In this document: positions 17,552-28,500 of the stretch, piece by piece
Layout of the letters: each line of letters opens with the position of its first letter
Position numbering within the stretch: position 1 is the first letter of the stretch
Source of the DNA: CALGLS01 sp047626155
Lineage (GTDB): Bacteria > Bacteroidota > Bacteroidia > Chitinophagales > Saprospiraceae
NCBI GenBank assembly: GCA_047626155.1
Contig: JBLHRR010000023.1
Coordinates: 1 to 50,078, forward strand
Length of the DNA stretch: 50,078 nucleotides
Direction: 5' to 3'
The notes under the pieces: model-generated
Seen by the model: the letters and a program-made list of their open reading frames with translations, nothing else
What the model was told of the DNA's origin: nothing
Database searches by the model: none
Position numbers and translations under genes: made by a program

Positions 17552-18598
17552 ATGAAGGTCAATACAGAGAAAATCAATGAGGAAATTAAAGAGTCACTTA
17601 AACACTGGCAGAAGATTGTAGCACAGTACCAGAAACCGGATACCACTAAAGCCGTTATACAGATACTAAATTCCTTTGGGCCATATGTAGCACTCTGGGT
17701 GTTGATGTATTTCAGTTTGAATTGGTCCATTTTTATCACCATTGGTTTAGGGATTGTCAATGCGTTTTTCCTAGTTCGCATTTTCATCATTCAACACGAT
17801 TGTGGGCATCAGTCTTTTTTTAGTTCTAAAAAGGTGAATAATGTAGTAGGCTATGTTTGTAGTTTCTTTAGTTTCATGCCTTATAAGTATTGGGCTAAGG
17901 TGCACAACTTCCACCACGGTCATGCAGGACAAATAGAGGTCTGGGATATTGGCGATATTCCCACACTGACCGTTAAGCAATATCAAGCTAAAGGTTTTTG
18001 GGGTAAGCTGGGTTATCGAATTTGGCGCTCGCCCATTATTACTTTTGTAGTGGCACCTATATACTATATGCTTGTTTCTAACAGACTTCCTACAATTCGA
18101 ATTGATAAATTGAAAAAAGCAGGTTGGAGCCAGGTTAGAAATAACATAGCGATTGCTGTTGTATATATCGCTCTGGCTCTTCTACTGGGATGGAAGAAGT
18201 TTTTATTCGTACAATTCTTTCTCATTTTTTCTTTTGGAATAATTTCGTTTTGGTTTTTCTATGTTCAACATCAACATGAAGAAAGCTACAAACAATGGAA
18301 GCACAACTGGGACTATGTCGTAGCTGCCATTCGTGGTAGTTCCTACTACAAACTTCCAAAGGTTTTCCAATGGTTAACTGGAAATATCGGTATCCACCAC
18401 ATTCACCATCTCAGTAGTTTGATTCCAAATTACAACCTGGAAAAGTGCATGACTGAAAATAAGGTTTTAAATAAATATGTAACGGTTGTTACCTTTTGGG
18501 AGAGCCTGAAACTGATGTCTTGTAAACTTTGGGATGAAGAAAAACAACGAATGATTTCCTTTAAGGAATATACGATGTTTTATCGGATGGCTGGATAG
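17552..18598 (+). CDS. Membrane fatty acid desaturase
   Basis: A 348-residue di-iron membrane desaturase that introduces a double bond into membrane acyl chains using O2 and an electron donor. All three histidine boxes are present: HDCGH (82-86), HNFHH (118-122) and HHIHH (282-286). They are separated by membrane segments (about 41-80, 160-178, 197-238). Box spacing resembles the acyl-lipid delta-12/omega-6 group, but regiospecificity cannot be fixed from sequence. The additional QHQHEE at 239-244 may contribute ligands. No partner ferredoxin gene lies beside it. It is convergent with the deacetylase gene. Confidence 0.9.
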   Translation: MKVNTEKINEEIKESLKHWQKIVAQYQKPDTTKAVIQILNSFGPYVALWVLMYFSLNWSIFITIGLGIVNAFFLVRIFIIQHDCGHQSFFSSKKVNNVVGYVCSFFSFMPYKYWAKVHNFHHGHAGQIEVWDIGDIPTLTVKQYQAKGFWGKLGYRIWRSPIITFVVAPIYYMLVSNRLPTIRIDKLKKAGWSQVRNNIAIAVVYIALALLLGWKKFLFVQFFLIFSFGIISFWFFYVQHQHEESYKQWKHNWDYVVAAIRGSSYYKLPKVFQWLTGNIGIHHIHHLSSLIPNYNLEKCMTENKVLNKYVTVVTFWESLKLMSCKLWDEEKQRMISFKEYTMFYRMAG

Positions 18599-18660
18599 AA
18601 CTAGGCTGGGCGGTCACTTCATTGGAAGGTAGAAAAAGGTCTATTGTATTCGCTAACGGC

Positions 18661-19272
18661 TTAAGGAATAGTGGAAAAGGTATAAGCCTGTTTGGCAAAG
18701 TAGTCCAAGGTCTTGGGCAGCACCTCGTACAATCGATCTTTAGCCTTTAGGCTATCGTGGAAAACAATCACAGAACCCGCTTGTACATTCGTTCGCACAT
18801 TTTCCCAGCATTGTTTCCCGCTAAGGTTTACATCAAAATCTCCGCTAAGTACATCCCACATCACCACTGTATATTTTTGTCTCAAGAGCTTTGCCTGCTT
18901 CGGGCGCAACCTGCCGTAGGGCGGACGAAATAAATCAGAATCAACTTTTGCTGCGCATTGCTCAACATTAGCCATATATTTTGAAGTCTCCGTTGCCCAT
19001 CCACTCAAATGTTGTTGGGTATGATTTCCCACGCGATGTCCTCGTTGGGTCAGCTCTGCAAAAATATGCGGATGTTTCTCCACGTTATCGCCTACGCAAA
19101 AAAAAGTAGCCTTTGCCTGATACTGATCCAGTTGATCCAATACCCAAGGCGTTACTTCCGGAATAGGGCCATCGTCAAAAGTGAGGTATAGCGTTTTCTC
19201 TTCCGTCGCTTGCCGCCACAGAAAGTTGGGAAAGGACTTTTGAATAAAAGAAGGCGTTTTTACTAAATACAT
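18661..19272 (-). CDS. Polysaccharide deacetylase (NodB domain)
   Basis: A 203-residue carbohydrate esterase 4 protein, expected to remove acetyl groups from N-acetylated sugars in peptidoglycan or another glycan. Catalytic motifs are complete: TFDDGP (31-36, Asp33 base and Asp34 metal ligand), HxxxH (His84 and His88), RPPYG (116-120), WDVLSGDFD (139 onwards) and the late FHDS (His172). There is no signal peptide, so it is either cytoplasmic or exported by another route; the protein is little more than the catalytic domain. The substrate is not predictable. Confidence 0.9.
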   Translation of the reverse strand: MYLVKTPSFIQKSFPNFLWRQATEEKTLYLTFDDGPIPEVTPWVLDQLDQYQAKATFFCVGDNVEKHPHIFAELTQRGHRVGNHTQQHLSGWATETSKYMANVEQCAAKVDSDLFRPPYGRLRPKQAKLLRQKYTVVMWDVLSGDFDVNLSGKQCWENVRTNVQAGSVIVFHDSLKAKDRLYEVLPKTLDYFAKQAYTFSTIP

Positions 19273-19624
19273 GATGGTGTGGTAGAGTTGCTATAATATT
19301 CCTAAATTTGCAGCCTGAAATTCAATAGTCAAAAACCTGAAGGTATCACAAAAGATTAAACTACGATATACTTTTCAAAACAACCTTTCCTTTCACCGAT
19401 ATGCCTGTGGGTGGAAGCTCTCCTTTAGGGAGGGGCGCGCGCTGGCAAAAAGTATACAGCAGCTTGGCGAAAGATACAAATTAAGCAGAAGAACAGGTAC
19501 TGACGAAACAGCAATTAAATAACAGACTTTCTTTGACAAATGAGGAATTTTAAAAATACAGAATCTCGTCTAGATGGCGGACAGGTTCGTCAAAGAACTA
19601 TAATAAATTTATAACAACGGAATA
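19273..19624. other. Intergenic gap upstream of gltX
   Basis: A plus-strand TAAATTTG box at 19303-19310 could start a long gltX leader. The gap also contains a GATGGCGGACAGGTTCG motif (near 19571) that recurs as CTGGCGGACAGGTTTG near 10069, and a CTCCTTTAGGGAGGGG motif near 19419. No gene was seen. Confidence 0.4.
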
Positions 19625-21160
19625 ATGAAAGATTTTAGAGTAAGATTTGCGCCAAGCCCAACCGGTGCGTTACATATTGGAGGGGTCAGAACAGCGTTAT
19701 TTAACTACCTGATCGCTAAAAAAATGGGTGGGACCTTTATTTTAAGAATAGAGGATACTGATCAAAAAAGATATGTACAAGGAGCAGAGGATTACATCTT
19801 AGAAGCTTTAGAATGGTGTGGCATTATGCCTACCGAAGGTCCGGGTATGGAAGGCGAGCACGGCCCTTACCGGCAATCGGAACGAAAAGCAATGTATGCT
19901 GATTTTGCGAAGCAACTCATTGACGGCGGCAATGCCTATTATGCTTTTGATACGGCAGAAGAATTGGAAGCCATGCGCGAAAGGTTGAAAGCAGGAGGAG
20001 GAGATTCGCAAGCCTATGACTCGTCATCTCGCGGAACGATGAACAATAGTCTTACAATGTCAGAAGAGGACGTGCAAAAACGACTGACTAATGGTGCACC
20101 TTACGTCATTCGTATCAAGGTAATACCAGGTGAAATTATAGTAGTAAATGACCTAATAAAAGGAGCCGTCAAGTTTGACAGTAACCTCTTAGATGATAAG
20201 GTAATGATGAAGAGCGATGGTATGCCGACTTACCATCTGGCTAATATCGTAGATGACCACGATATGAGAATCTCTCACGTAATCAGAGGAGAGGAGTGGC
20301 TGCCAAGTACGGCACATCACGTGCTGCTATATCGTGCTTTCGCTTGGGAAGCCCCTACATTTGCTCACTTACCTTTGATTTTGAAGCCAAACGGCAAAGG
20401 GAAATTAAGTAAACGAGATGGACAAAAATTGGGAATCCCTGTATTTCCACTGAAGTGGGATGGTGCAACTCCAGAAGAATCTTTCACCGGTTTTAAAGAA
20501 TTTGGTTTCGATCCTAAAGCAGTCATTAACTTCCTCGCCTTCCTCGGATGGAACCCAGGAACAGAGCGGGAAATGTTTTCTTTAGAGGAGCTTTGCGAAG
20601 CTTTCAGTTTTGAAAAAGTAGGAATATCCGGTGCTCGTTTTGATTTCGAAAAAGCACAGTGGTTCAATAAAGAATACATCAAAGCAACAGATAACAGGGT
20701 GTTGGCGAAAAAAGTAGCGGCGATGATGAAAGAAGAAGAACGCGCCAAATTCGATATGGAATACCTAGTTGGTTTTTGCGGATTGATGAAAGAGCGTGTC
20801 ACCTATTATTCCGATTTCCTAGAGGAAGGCTACTACTTCTTCGAAGGAGTGAAAACCTACGACGAAAAAATGGTTCGCAAAAAATGGAAGCCAGAAAAAC
20901 GAGCTGCCTTCGATGCGCTCCTAGTTCATTTGGAAAATCAAACCCCTTTTGATGCCGCAAGCATCGAAGCCGGGTTAGAAACCTTCAAAGAGGCAAACGA
21001 AGTAGGGAACGGACAACTATTTCCAGCCCTCCGTCTCGGCCTAGCCGGATCCATGAAAGGCCCCGCCGTCTACGATATGATGGCTCTAATGGGCAAAGAA
21101 AAGGTAATCAAACACCTAAAAGCAGCCTTCAACCATTTCGACCAAGCCCATAAAGAATAA
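19625..21160 (+). CDS. gltX: Glutamate--tRNA ligase
   Basis: Class I enzyme charging tRNA-Glu. The 511-residue protein has the HIGH-type signature PSPTGALHIGGVRTALF (about 10-26), the DTDQKRYVQGAEDYI segment and the KMSKS-type loop KLSKRDG (about 260-266). The C-terminal region matches the length of discriminating GluRS with its anticodon-binding helices. The start has AACGGAATA upstream and no better alternative. The next gene, a 65-residue protein, begins 101 bp downstream, and the two may be cotranscribed. Confidence 0.96.
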   Translation: MKDFRVRFAPSPTGALHIGGVRTALFNYLIAKKMGGTFILRIEDTDQKRYVQGAEDYILEALEWCGIMPTEGPGMEGEHGPYRQSERKAMYADFAKQLIDGGNAYYAFDTAEELEAMRERLKAGGGDSQAYDSSSRGTMNNSLTMSEEDVQKRLTNGAPYVIRIKVIPGEIIVVNDLIKGAVKFDSNLLDDKVMMKSDGMPTYHLANIVDDHDMRISHVIRGEEWLPSTAHHVLLYRAFAWEAPTFAHLPLILKPNGKGKLSKRDGQKLGIPVFPLKWDGATPEESFTGFKEFGFDPKAVINFLAFLGWNPGTEREMFSLEELCEAFSFEKVGISGARFDFEKAQWFNKEYIKATDNRVLAKKVAAMMKEEERAKFDMEYLVGFCGLMKERVTYYSDFLEEGYYFFEGVKTYDEKMVRKKWKPEKRAAFDALLVHLENQTPFDAASIEAGLETFKEANEVGNGQLFPALRLGLAGSMKGPAVYDMMALMGKEKVIKHLKAAFNHFDQAHKE

Positions 21161-21261
21161 AAAATCCCGAAGGAGTCAAACCGCAAAAAAAAGACTCTGG
21201 AGGATTCGACCCTACATTCACCCCGAGCAGCAGCTCGGGGCTCGAAAAAAAAAACAGAGTC

Positions 21262-21459
21262 ATGGCAAAAAAGAAAAAAACAGACAAGAAGCCCAAAGTA
21301 CACGAAGAACTAGACGGCTTCGAAATGAAGATCAACAGCTTTGGAGAAATTACCTCCAATTTTGAAGTAGATAAAATAAACGAATTCCTCAACGAAAATG
21401 TACCGGATAAAAAGTTTACAGAAAAGGATGAACCGTTACCAGAAGATGAAGAAGAGTAG
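21262..21459 (+). CDS. Small acidic/basic conserved hypothetical protein
   Basis: A 65-residue protein: a lysine-rich start (MAKKKKTDKKPK), a central core (ELDGFEMKINSFGEITSNFEVDKINEFL) that I recognise as typical of a small Bacteroidota protein, and an acidic tail (PLPEDEEE). Function is unknown. It has no signal peptide or membrane helix and should be cytoplasmic. The ATG lies just after an A10 tract and a GC-rich hairpin (CCCCGAG...CTCGGGG, 21221-21240). It may share a transcript with gltX. Confidence 0.7.
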   Translation: MAKKKKTDKKPKVHEELDGFEMKINSFGEITSNFEVDKINEFLNENVPDKKFTEKDEPLPEDEEE

Positions 21460-21562
21460 TTAAACAGGAGACATCCCTTTTATTTGTAAATTTGCGGATA
21501 GGCTTAGTAAGCATACGACTGGTCCATCACATATTGTTTTTATAATTATTCTGTAACTACTC

Positions 21563-21645
21563 AGACCGAAGTTTCCATCGAACTTGAAATTCACAGCCTA
21601 AGGACTGTCAAATTCAAGCTTTGCATTTGTGGAAAATTTCGGACT
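21563..21645. repeat. Long imperfect palindrome
   Basis: AGACCGAAGTTTCCA (21563-21577) pairs with TGGAAAATTTCGGACT (21630-21645). Inside it CTTGAAATT pairs with AAATTCAAG. It lies about 70 bp downstream of a TAAATTTG box, so it may be transcribed as a structured RNA, or it may be a small mobile palindrome. Confidence 0.55.
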
Positions 21646-22162
21646 TCCGGCTTCGGCCCTTCCTCTCACCCACAGCTAAACTATACCCCCCACTGAACAG
21701 TTACATTATTTTTTAGTAAAAATCCAAAACTTTTGCTAGTATTCCTCGTAATTAGGGAAGTCCTATATTTTTTCAAAAGACAATATGTTTTTCTGAAGCA
21801 GTATAGAATAAGCGAAAGTGCGGATTATAGTTAAAGTTTGTTGTTTTGTAGGGTGAAATTAGGATTTTCGGAATTCTATTTTTGTTTTTCAAGAATAATG
21901 TCTCACTTTTGAGCGAACATTCTTAAAAACCGATTCCCCTCTGGGAGTTTAATATCAAATTAATGCATCCCACGAACAAACTAAAGCTCCGGCTTTACAG
22001 GTGTCCTCGTATAGGGAACTGTAATAAGCCAACCGTCTTTCCTAAATACACATTCTTTTCAAACGAATCTAAGTGTCAGCACGTACTACCTGTTGGTTAT
22101 GATGAAGATCAGACTGCTCGTAATCGTGATTCAAAAATGCTTTTTACTTGGCTTTATCCTCT

Positions 22163-22286
22163 TAGTAACAACGAAAAATTAAATCCCGATTTGGAAACGA
22201 TTATGTAAATCAAAACGACCACAGGGAGAGTGATTTATATAATCGTTTCCACCAAAGAAATCGGGAAATTATTTTTTGTGTAATAC
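22163..22286 (-). repeat. Hairpin element, copy 2 (inverted)
   Basis: Reverse complement of 1-124 with about 5 mismatches and no gaps. Its stem is more perfect than that of copy 1: GGAAACGATTAT-a-TAAATC with GATTTA-c-ATAATCGTTTCC, then TCCCGATTT with AAATCGGGA. The loop ACTCTCCCTGTGGTCGTTTT lies at 22212-22231. It points away from the adhesin gene and no gene follows in its direction, which argues against a purely leader role. Confidence 0.8.
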
Positions 22287-22384
22287 TTATGGAAGAACTG
22301 AAGGAAGCATTTGATTTTTCTGACAGACAGAATAATCGGCTTACAACATTTATCGGCTAAACATAATTAGGCGCAGGGTTCCGG

Positions 22385-22418
22385 TTTGGAGCACTGCTTT
22401 GGTTGTTTTATAAATTTG
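22385..22418 (+). promoter_or_regulatory. Candidate promoter of the adhesin gene
   Basis: TTTG (22385-22388), 22 bp, TAAATTTG (22411-22418): the Bacteroidota -33/-7 arrangement, giving a leader of about 150 nt before the ATG at 22576. Confidence 0.5.
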
Positions 22419-22575
22419 TGATAAGCCGCAATTGTCTGGATGAGGAGCTTTCTGACCTCTCGACGATACTTAATAGACTCAATTATAATTTTTACACAAT
22501 ACCGAGGAGTAACCACTAACCGATTTCTGAATTCGCTTTTAACCTACTCCCTACTTATTAACTAATTTTAAAAAT

Positions 22576-25500
22576 ATGGAAAACCGATTACCTAAACTTC
22601 AGCGCTTTGCGTTGATTATCGTTGGTTTATTTGCCTTTCTCAACGTCGCTACGGCACAGGTCGACTTGACCTTTGAATACAGCGGACCCGATACTATTTT
22701 TGTAGGGAACGATTGTACCGCACCTCTAGATTGGGGAGCTCCTTCCAGCGTTGATTTTGTTTGTAATACTGCGGGTTGCGTTATTCAGAGCTTCAGCTTA
22801 CTCTTTATCAGTGATGGCTATGTAGAGAACGATCCAGTAGCTGGTGGAGAGGAAGTTTTCCTTACTTACAATGTGGAATACACAATCAATGGATCAGCAG
22901 GTGATCTCTCGGTTACCTTTAGTATTCATTTCATAGATATTATAGGTCCAGTCTTTGACCCGCTTACGCTTCCGCCTTCTGATAACTTTGGTTGCCTGGC
23001 GAGCGTTCCTCCGGTTGTGGACCCAACAGCTTCGGACAACTGTCCTGCTCCGGGAGGAGGGAGTACCGGAGTTACAGTCGTTTATAATGGACAAACAGAT
23101 CCGCCTTTAACTTGTAGCGGAGGGTCCTTTACCAGGACCTGGACGGCTACGGATGATTTTGGGAACTTCACTACCTATTCTCAGGACATTACGATTAGTG
23201 CAGATAATACCGACCCGGTTATTACAGGTACACCAACTAGTATCACGGAGTCTTGCGAATTTTCAAATTATCCTGCGTGGCTTGGTTTCCAAAGATCCAA
23301 CTTTTCTGCAACAGATAGTGGTTGTGGTATCTTGTCTTTAACAGACGATGCACCAGGAGCTTATGATGAAGACTGTAGTAGTATTGATATTACCTTCACG
23401 GCGACAGATAGCTGTACAAATGCTGCTTCAGTAACAGTCACCTATGCAATAGTGGATAACAATGATCCATTTATCGCACCTCCTCTTTCTACGAACATTA
23501 CCTTAGAATGTGACGGCATTCCAACTGATCCTATTTCTCAAATTTTATCTTGGGAAGATAACTTAACCGTATCCGATAATTGTACGGCTACTGGAGATAT
23601 TATCTGGACGAATAACTTTACCGACTTAACTGGAGGTTGTGGTGGTAATACTGGAACCGCTTCTGTAGAATATACCGCAATGGATCAATGTGGAAACACT
23701 GATATGATTACCATCAACTTTACCGTAAATGATTCTAATGATCCGGACATCATTACAGGAGCACTTGATACTACTGTTATTTGTGATGGTGCAGGAAATA
23801 CCGCTGAGTTGGCTGACTGGCTTACGAACAGAGGATATGCGAACGCAATAGATTTTTGTACGGATGATGAAGATATATTATTAGACTTAATTGTAGGTGG
23901 TGATATGCAGACAGCAGCTATGATTCAGGACTCGTTGAACAATCAGCTAGCAACAGGTTGTGGTGCATTTGTTACCGTAGAATTTGCTTTTACTGATTTA
24001 TGTGGTAACACATCGGCAACAATTGCAGACTTTGTAGTGCTGGATACTTTTGCGCCGACCATTACCATCTCGGCAGCGCAGGTTATTGTAGAATGTGATA
24101 ATCCAACAGTAACTTTTGCCACTTGGTTGGAAACTCGTGGAGGAGCTATTGCAACAGATGCTTGTACCGGTATAGATAATAGTGCAACCTCTCCACATTG
24201 GACTACGAATATTATTTCAACGGTACCAGGTCCTTGTTTTGACGAAAGTACCCGAACGGTAGAATTTACGGTAACAGATCAATGTGGATTATCAGTGACA
24301 ACAACGGCGGCTTATATTGTAGAAGATAATGGATCGCCTGCCATTAGCCCAACGGCAACAAGTATTTCTGAAGAGTGTGGAGGAGGTAACGACCAAACAG
24401 TACTAGACAACTGGATCAATTCTTTTGGAGGGGCAGCAGCTTCTGATGTTTGTTCGGACGCAGAATGGAGCGAAATTTCTTACACAACCTCTGTAGGTGC
24501 AGTAGATGCTAATATAGCTTTCGGAGATACATTGAATTATCCAAATATTGTAGCAAATGATTGTGATTGGAGCGTAGAAGTTGTCTTTACTGTAAAAGAT
24601 TCTTGTGATAATACTTCTGAAACGATGGCTACTTTCACTATTACGGATACAACTGATCCGGTGTTAAGTGGAACAACAGCAACTAATGATACGCTTACAA
24701 TAAATTGTGATGCAGTGATTCCTGGTTTTCCAAATATTGTAGCTACTGATAACTGTGGTGCTGCAAACGTGGTGATCACGGTAGACTCTGTTGAGGCTCA
24801 ATTGTCCTGTCTCTATAATTTTGTAAGAATCAGAACTTGGACAGGTACGGATGATTGTAACAATACTTCTTCAATCTCCCAAGTACTTATCGTACAAGAT
24901 ACCACTAAACCTTTCCTTTCTGGAATTCCTCTCGATATGACTGTAAGTTGTAACGCTGTTCCGGCAATCCCTGTTTTAGGAACTGACTATACGGCGAATG
25001 ACAACTGTGATGTCAATATAAATGATGGCGTTGGCTTTGTTGAGGTTAGCACACGGGGTATCGATCCCGATAGTTGTAGCTTTTATAACTATACACTTAC
25101 AAGAAATTGGACAGTGATTGATGTTTGCGGAAACGGACAAGCTTACACACAAGTCATCACCGTTCAAGATCTAGCTATTCCAACCTTTACGGTACCAGCT
25201 GATACGACTATAGATTGTCATGTTAGTTGGCTGCCAGCAAGCACAGGTAATGCTACTGATGTCCTAGATGTTTGTGATAACGATCCTGATGTAAATTATA
25301 TGGATTTGGTCATTAACCCGCCGGGGGCTTGTCCTAATGACTATATGATTCGGCGTACTTGGATGGTTGAAGATGCCTGTGGAAACATGGCTGTTAGTCA
25401 GATTCAGTTGATAACAGTACAAGATACATTGCGTCCTGAATTTACAATGGAGGCCGTTAATGTTGATTTGGAATGTACCTCAGAAACAACGGCTCAAGAC

Positions 25501-28500
25501 AGCTTCATAAACTGGGTTGCCGATTATGGAAACGCAGAAGCAACAGATTTATGCACAGATGATGCAGACTTAGAATGGTTTGCAGCAGTACCTGGTACTT
25601 ACGACCTTAATGATCCGGCCACTTGGCCTGGAACGGCTCCGGGTGGATTGACTTCTTCCGCGTGTCCATCTCCAACACCTGGCATTTATCGTTCAGAAAC
25701 TGTAGACTTCGTTGTTTATGATGAATGTGAAATGGTAATCGCTTCAACAGCGACTTTCAATGTTATTGATACAGATGCACCTGACTTTGATTATTGTCCA
25801 TCTGATGATACAGATACAGCAGAGGCTGGAGAATGCTTCGCTTTATATACCTTACCTGCTCCAATCATTTCTGATGGTTGTAACGCAATGCTGATGTATA
25901 ACTTCCCAGAAACGGAAGCCATCTTTTCTTCTAACCCTGGAGATGACAATGCCATCGTGAATACCGTGGTGATAGGTTTCAGTGGTTTACCAACGGCTCC
26001 CGTTTTAGCAACAGGAATAGTTTCTCTTGTATTAGACTTTACCATGTTGGATGGAGAAGAATCATCTGAGTTCTTTAATGTTTTTGGTGATGACGGATCT
26101 GTACTGGGTGTATCTAACAATACTTCTTCACAATGTGGAGATGTAACAACCATTTTGATGATTCCGGCAGCAACTTATAATGCTTGGGCGAGTGACGGAG
26201 AAGTTAACATTAGTTTGGTTCCAAATATTCCAACGGGTCAGCCAGGCGTTTTCGCAATCAACGACATCTGTCCGAATGGCGGAGGCACCGGAGGAGGTAG
26301 TTCTGTAACCGGAACACTTTCATACGCCGCTAACGATCCGAATGGTTTGGTTTTCCAATATGGAATAAACGGCGATACTTTGGTCACAGTTGATCCGATT
26401 GCAGCAACCACCGTTAGCTTGCTAGTAGGAAATAACGATATTACTTACTACGCAACAGACTGTGCAGGAAATACAGAGACCTGTGAATTCACTATAACCG
26501 TAGAAGATAATGAAGCACCAGTATTGATTTGTCCGGCTAACATAGATTACTACCTGGTACCAGGTGACGATTGTGGAAATATTGATATCGAATTGGAGAT
26601 ACCTGTTTTGGTAGCAGACAACTGCCCATTTGATATCAACTCACAAACGCAACCGGGCAATAACAGTGATGCCTTATTGACTTTCTCCTACAATCCAAAC
26701 TATTTGGAATATGTAGCAGATGATAAAGATTTTAACTTCGTTGGTGTAGCTGCAAATGCAGTTGGAGCCAATGCAACATTCACCGTAACGATCACAGGAG
26801 ATGCTGATGATGCGGAAGAATATTTCACCATTTTTGATGAAGACGGAAACAGTCTTGGAACTACAGAAGTAGGGCAGGCGAACGTTACGGTTACACCAGC
26901 GGCATGTCCGGTACCTGGAACAACGGTAGCGGTATTCACTGTTCCTACAGCGACTTTCAATATGTGGGCAGCTGATGGAAATGTAACAGTGGCTGCTGTT
27001 TCTAACAATACATTCGCTGTTCCTCCTTCTGGTGGTGCTGATGATGGTATCAATCCATCTTGTGCTCCATTTGCAGGAGGTACGCCAGATGGAACCACGG
27101 ATAATGTTTCTACCATTTTCATAGAATTGGAATACCAGCTTACGGACTTGTTCTATTCTACAACAGGGGCAACAGATACGCCGCTCACTGAAATGTTACC
27201 ACCAGCTATCGCGCCTACGGTAAGTTTTGAGCTGGGGCAAACGGATGTGACTTATACCGTTTATGACAATGCAAATAATGAAGCTACTTGTTCATTTGTT
27301 GTAAATATGCTGGATACGATTCCTCCAGTAGCCGTTTGTGAGCCGACTACAATTTTTGTTAGTCCATCAGGCGTAGAAGATTACATTTTAGAATTTAATG
27401 AAATTGAAGACGATAGTTATGATGACAATTGCGACATCGTAAGCTTTACGGTAACACCAAATGTTTTCACTTGTTTGCAGGCAGAAGATGTTGTTACGGT
27501 AACATTAGTTGCAGAAGACGAAAGTGGAAATCTAGATTCTTGTACTACTATTGTTAGTGTTTCTATGGAGTTGCCAGAACCTGAATATGCGATTGGCCTT
27601 TGTGGAGATGATAACTTGAGCTTATTTGCTAACGCACCATGGGCTCCGGGGGGAACGCTTTATACTTATATTTGGAGAAATCCAGATGGTACTATTATTT
27701 CTAATGAAGAAGATCCAGTGATCACGGGCGTAGATGATACTGATTCTGGTTTTTATTCTGTAGAGATTGAGGGCCTAACAGGATGTACTGCAATCGGTGT
27801 AGTAAACGTAATTATCAGTAGTTCACCAAATGTACCATTGCTAACCGTAAACAGCAATGTACTTTGCGACAACGACGAAATAACATTGATAACGCAGTCC
27901 TTCTCAGGCACAAACGTAACTTATAACTGGTACATCGGCATTGCTCCAAACGGAACCTTGCTAACGACAACCATTTTACCAATATACACAATACCAGCTC
28001 CTTTAGCGACAGGTACAGCATCTTATTATGTTGTTGTCGAATTGGATGGCTGTACTTCGGATCCTTCTGGTTTTGAAACCATTACTGTCTCACCTTCACC
28101 AGTGGCAACCACTAATAATGCGGTTATTAATATATGTGAAGGAGAAGACATCGTGTTAGGGACAGCGGCTATAGGAGTAGGTTATACTTATTTTTGGACA
28201 GGTCCTGACGGATACAATGAATCTGGACAAACGCCCCCTGTTATTAATAATGCAAGTTTGAATGCCTCTGGTACTTACAACTTGATTATCACAGCAAATG
28301 GTTGTTCTTCTAACATTGCCACTACCGTGGTGAATGTTACCCCTACACCAGCACAACCTATTGTTTCTACAGGAGGAGTTGCTTGTCAAGGCGATAACGT
28401 TATTTTAGTTTCTAACAATAATACAGCAAATAGTTATACTTGGATCGCGCCTGACTTTACAGAAATTGTTACCGCAACCAATAGCTTGACTTTGACAAAT

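Larger units (their letters stand above)
21460..22575. other. 1.1-kb gap rich in palindromic elements
   Basis: No believable gene. The gap holds TAAATTTG (21487-21494, a plus-strand -7 box), the long palindrome at 21563-21645, the inverted hairpin element at 22163-22286 and a promoter near 22385-22418 for the adhesin gene. An 81-codon frame at 21963-22208 runs into the hairpin element and is not protein-like. Confidence 0.6.

Noticed and set aside
21963..22208. An 81-codon plus-strand frame
   Set aside because: Its last third lies in the hairpin element, and the same residues (NNEKLNPDLETIM) appear in a minus-strand frame at 79-336 over copy 1, so both are by-products of the repeat, not genes.
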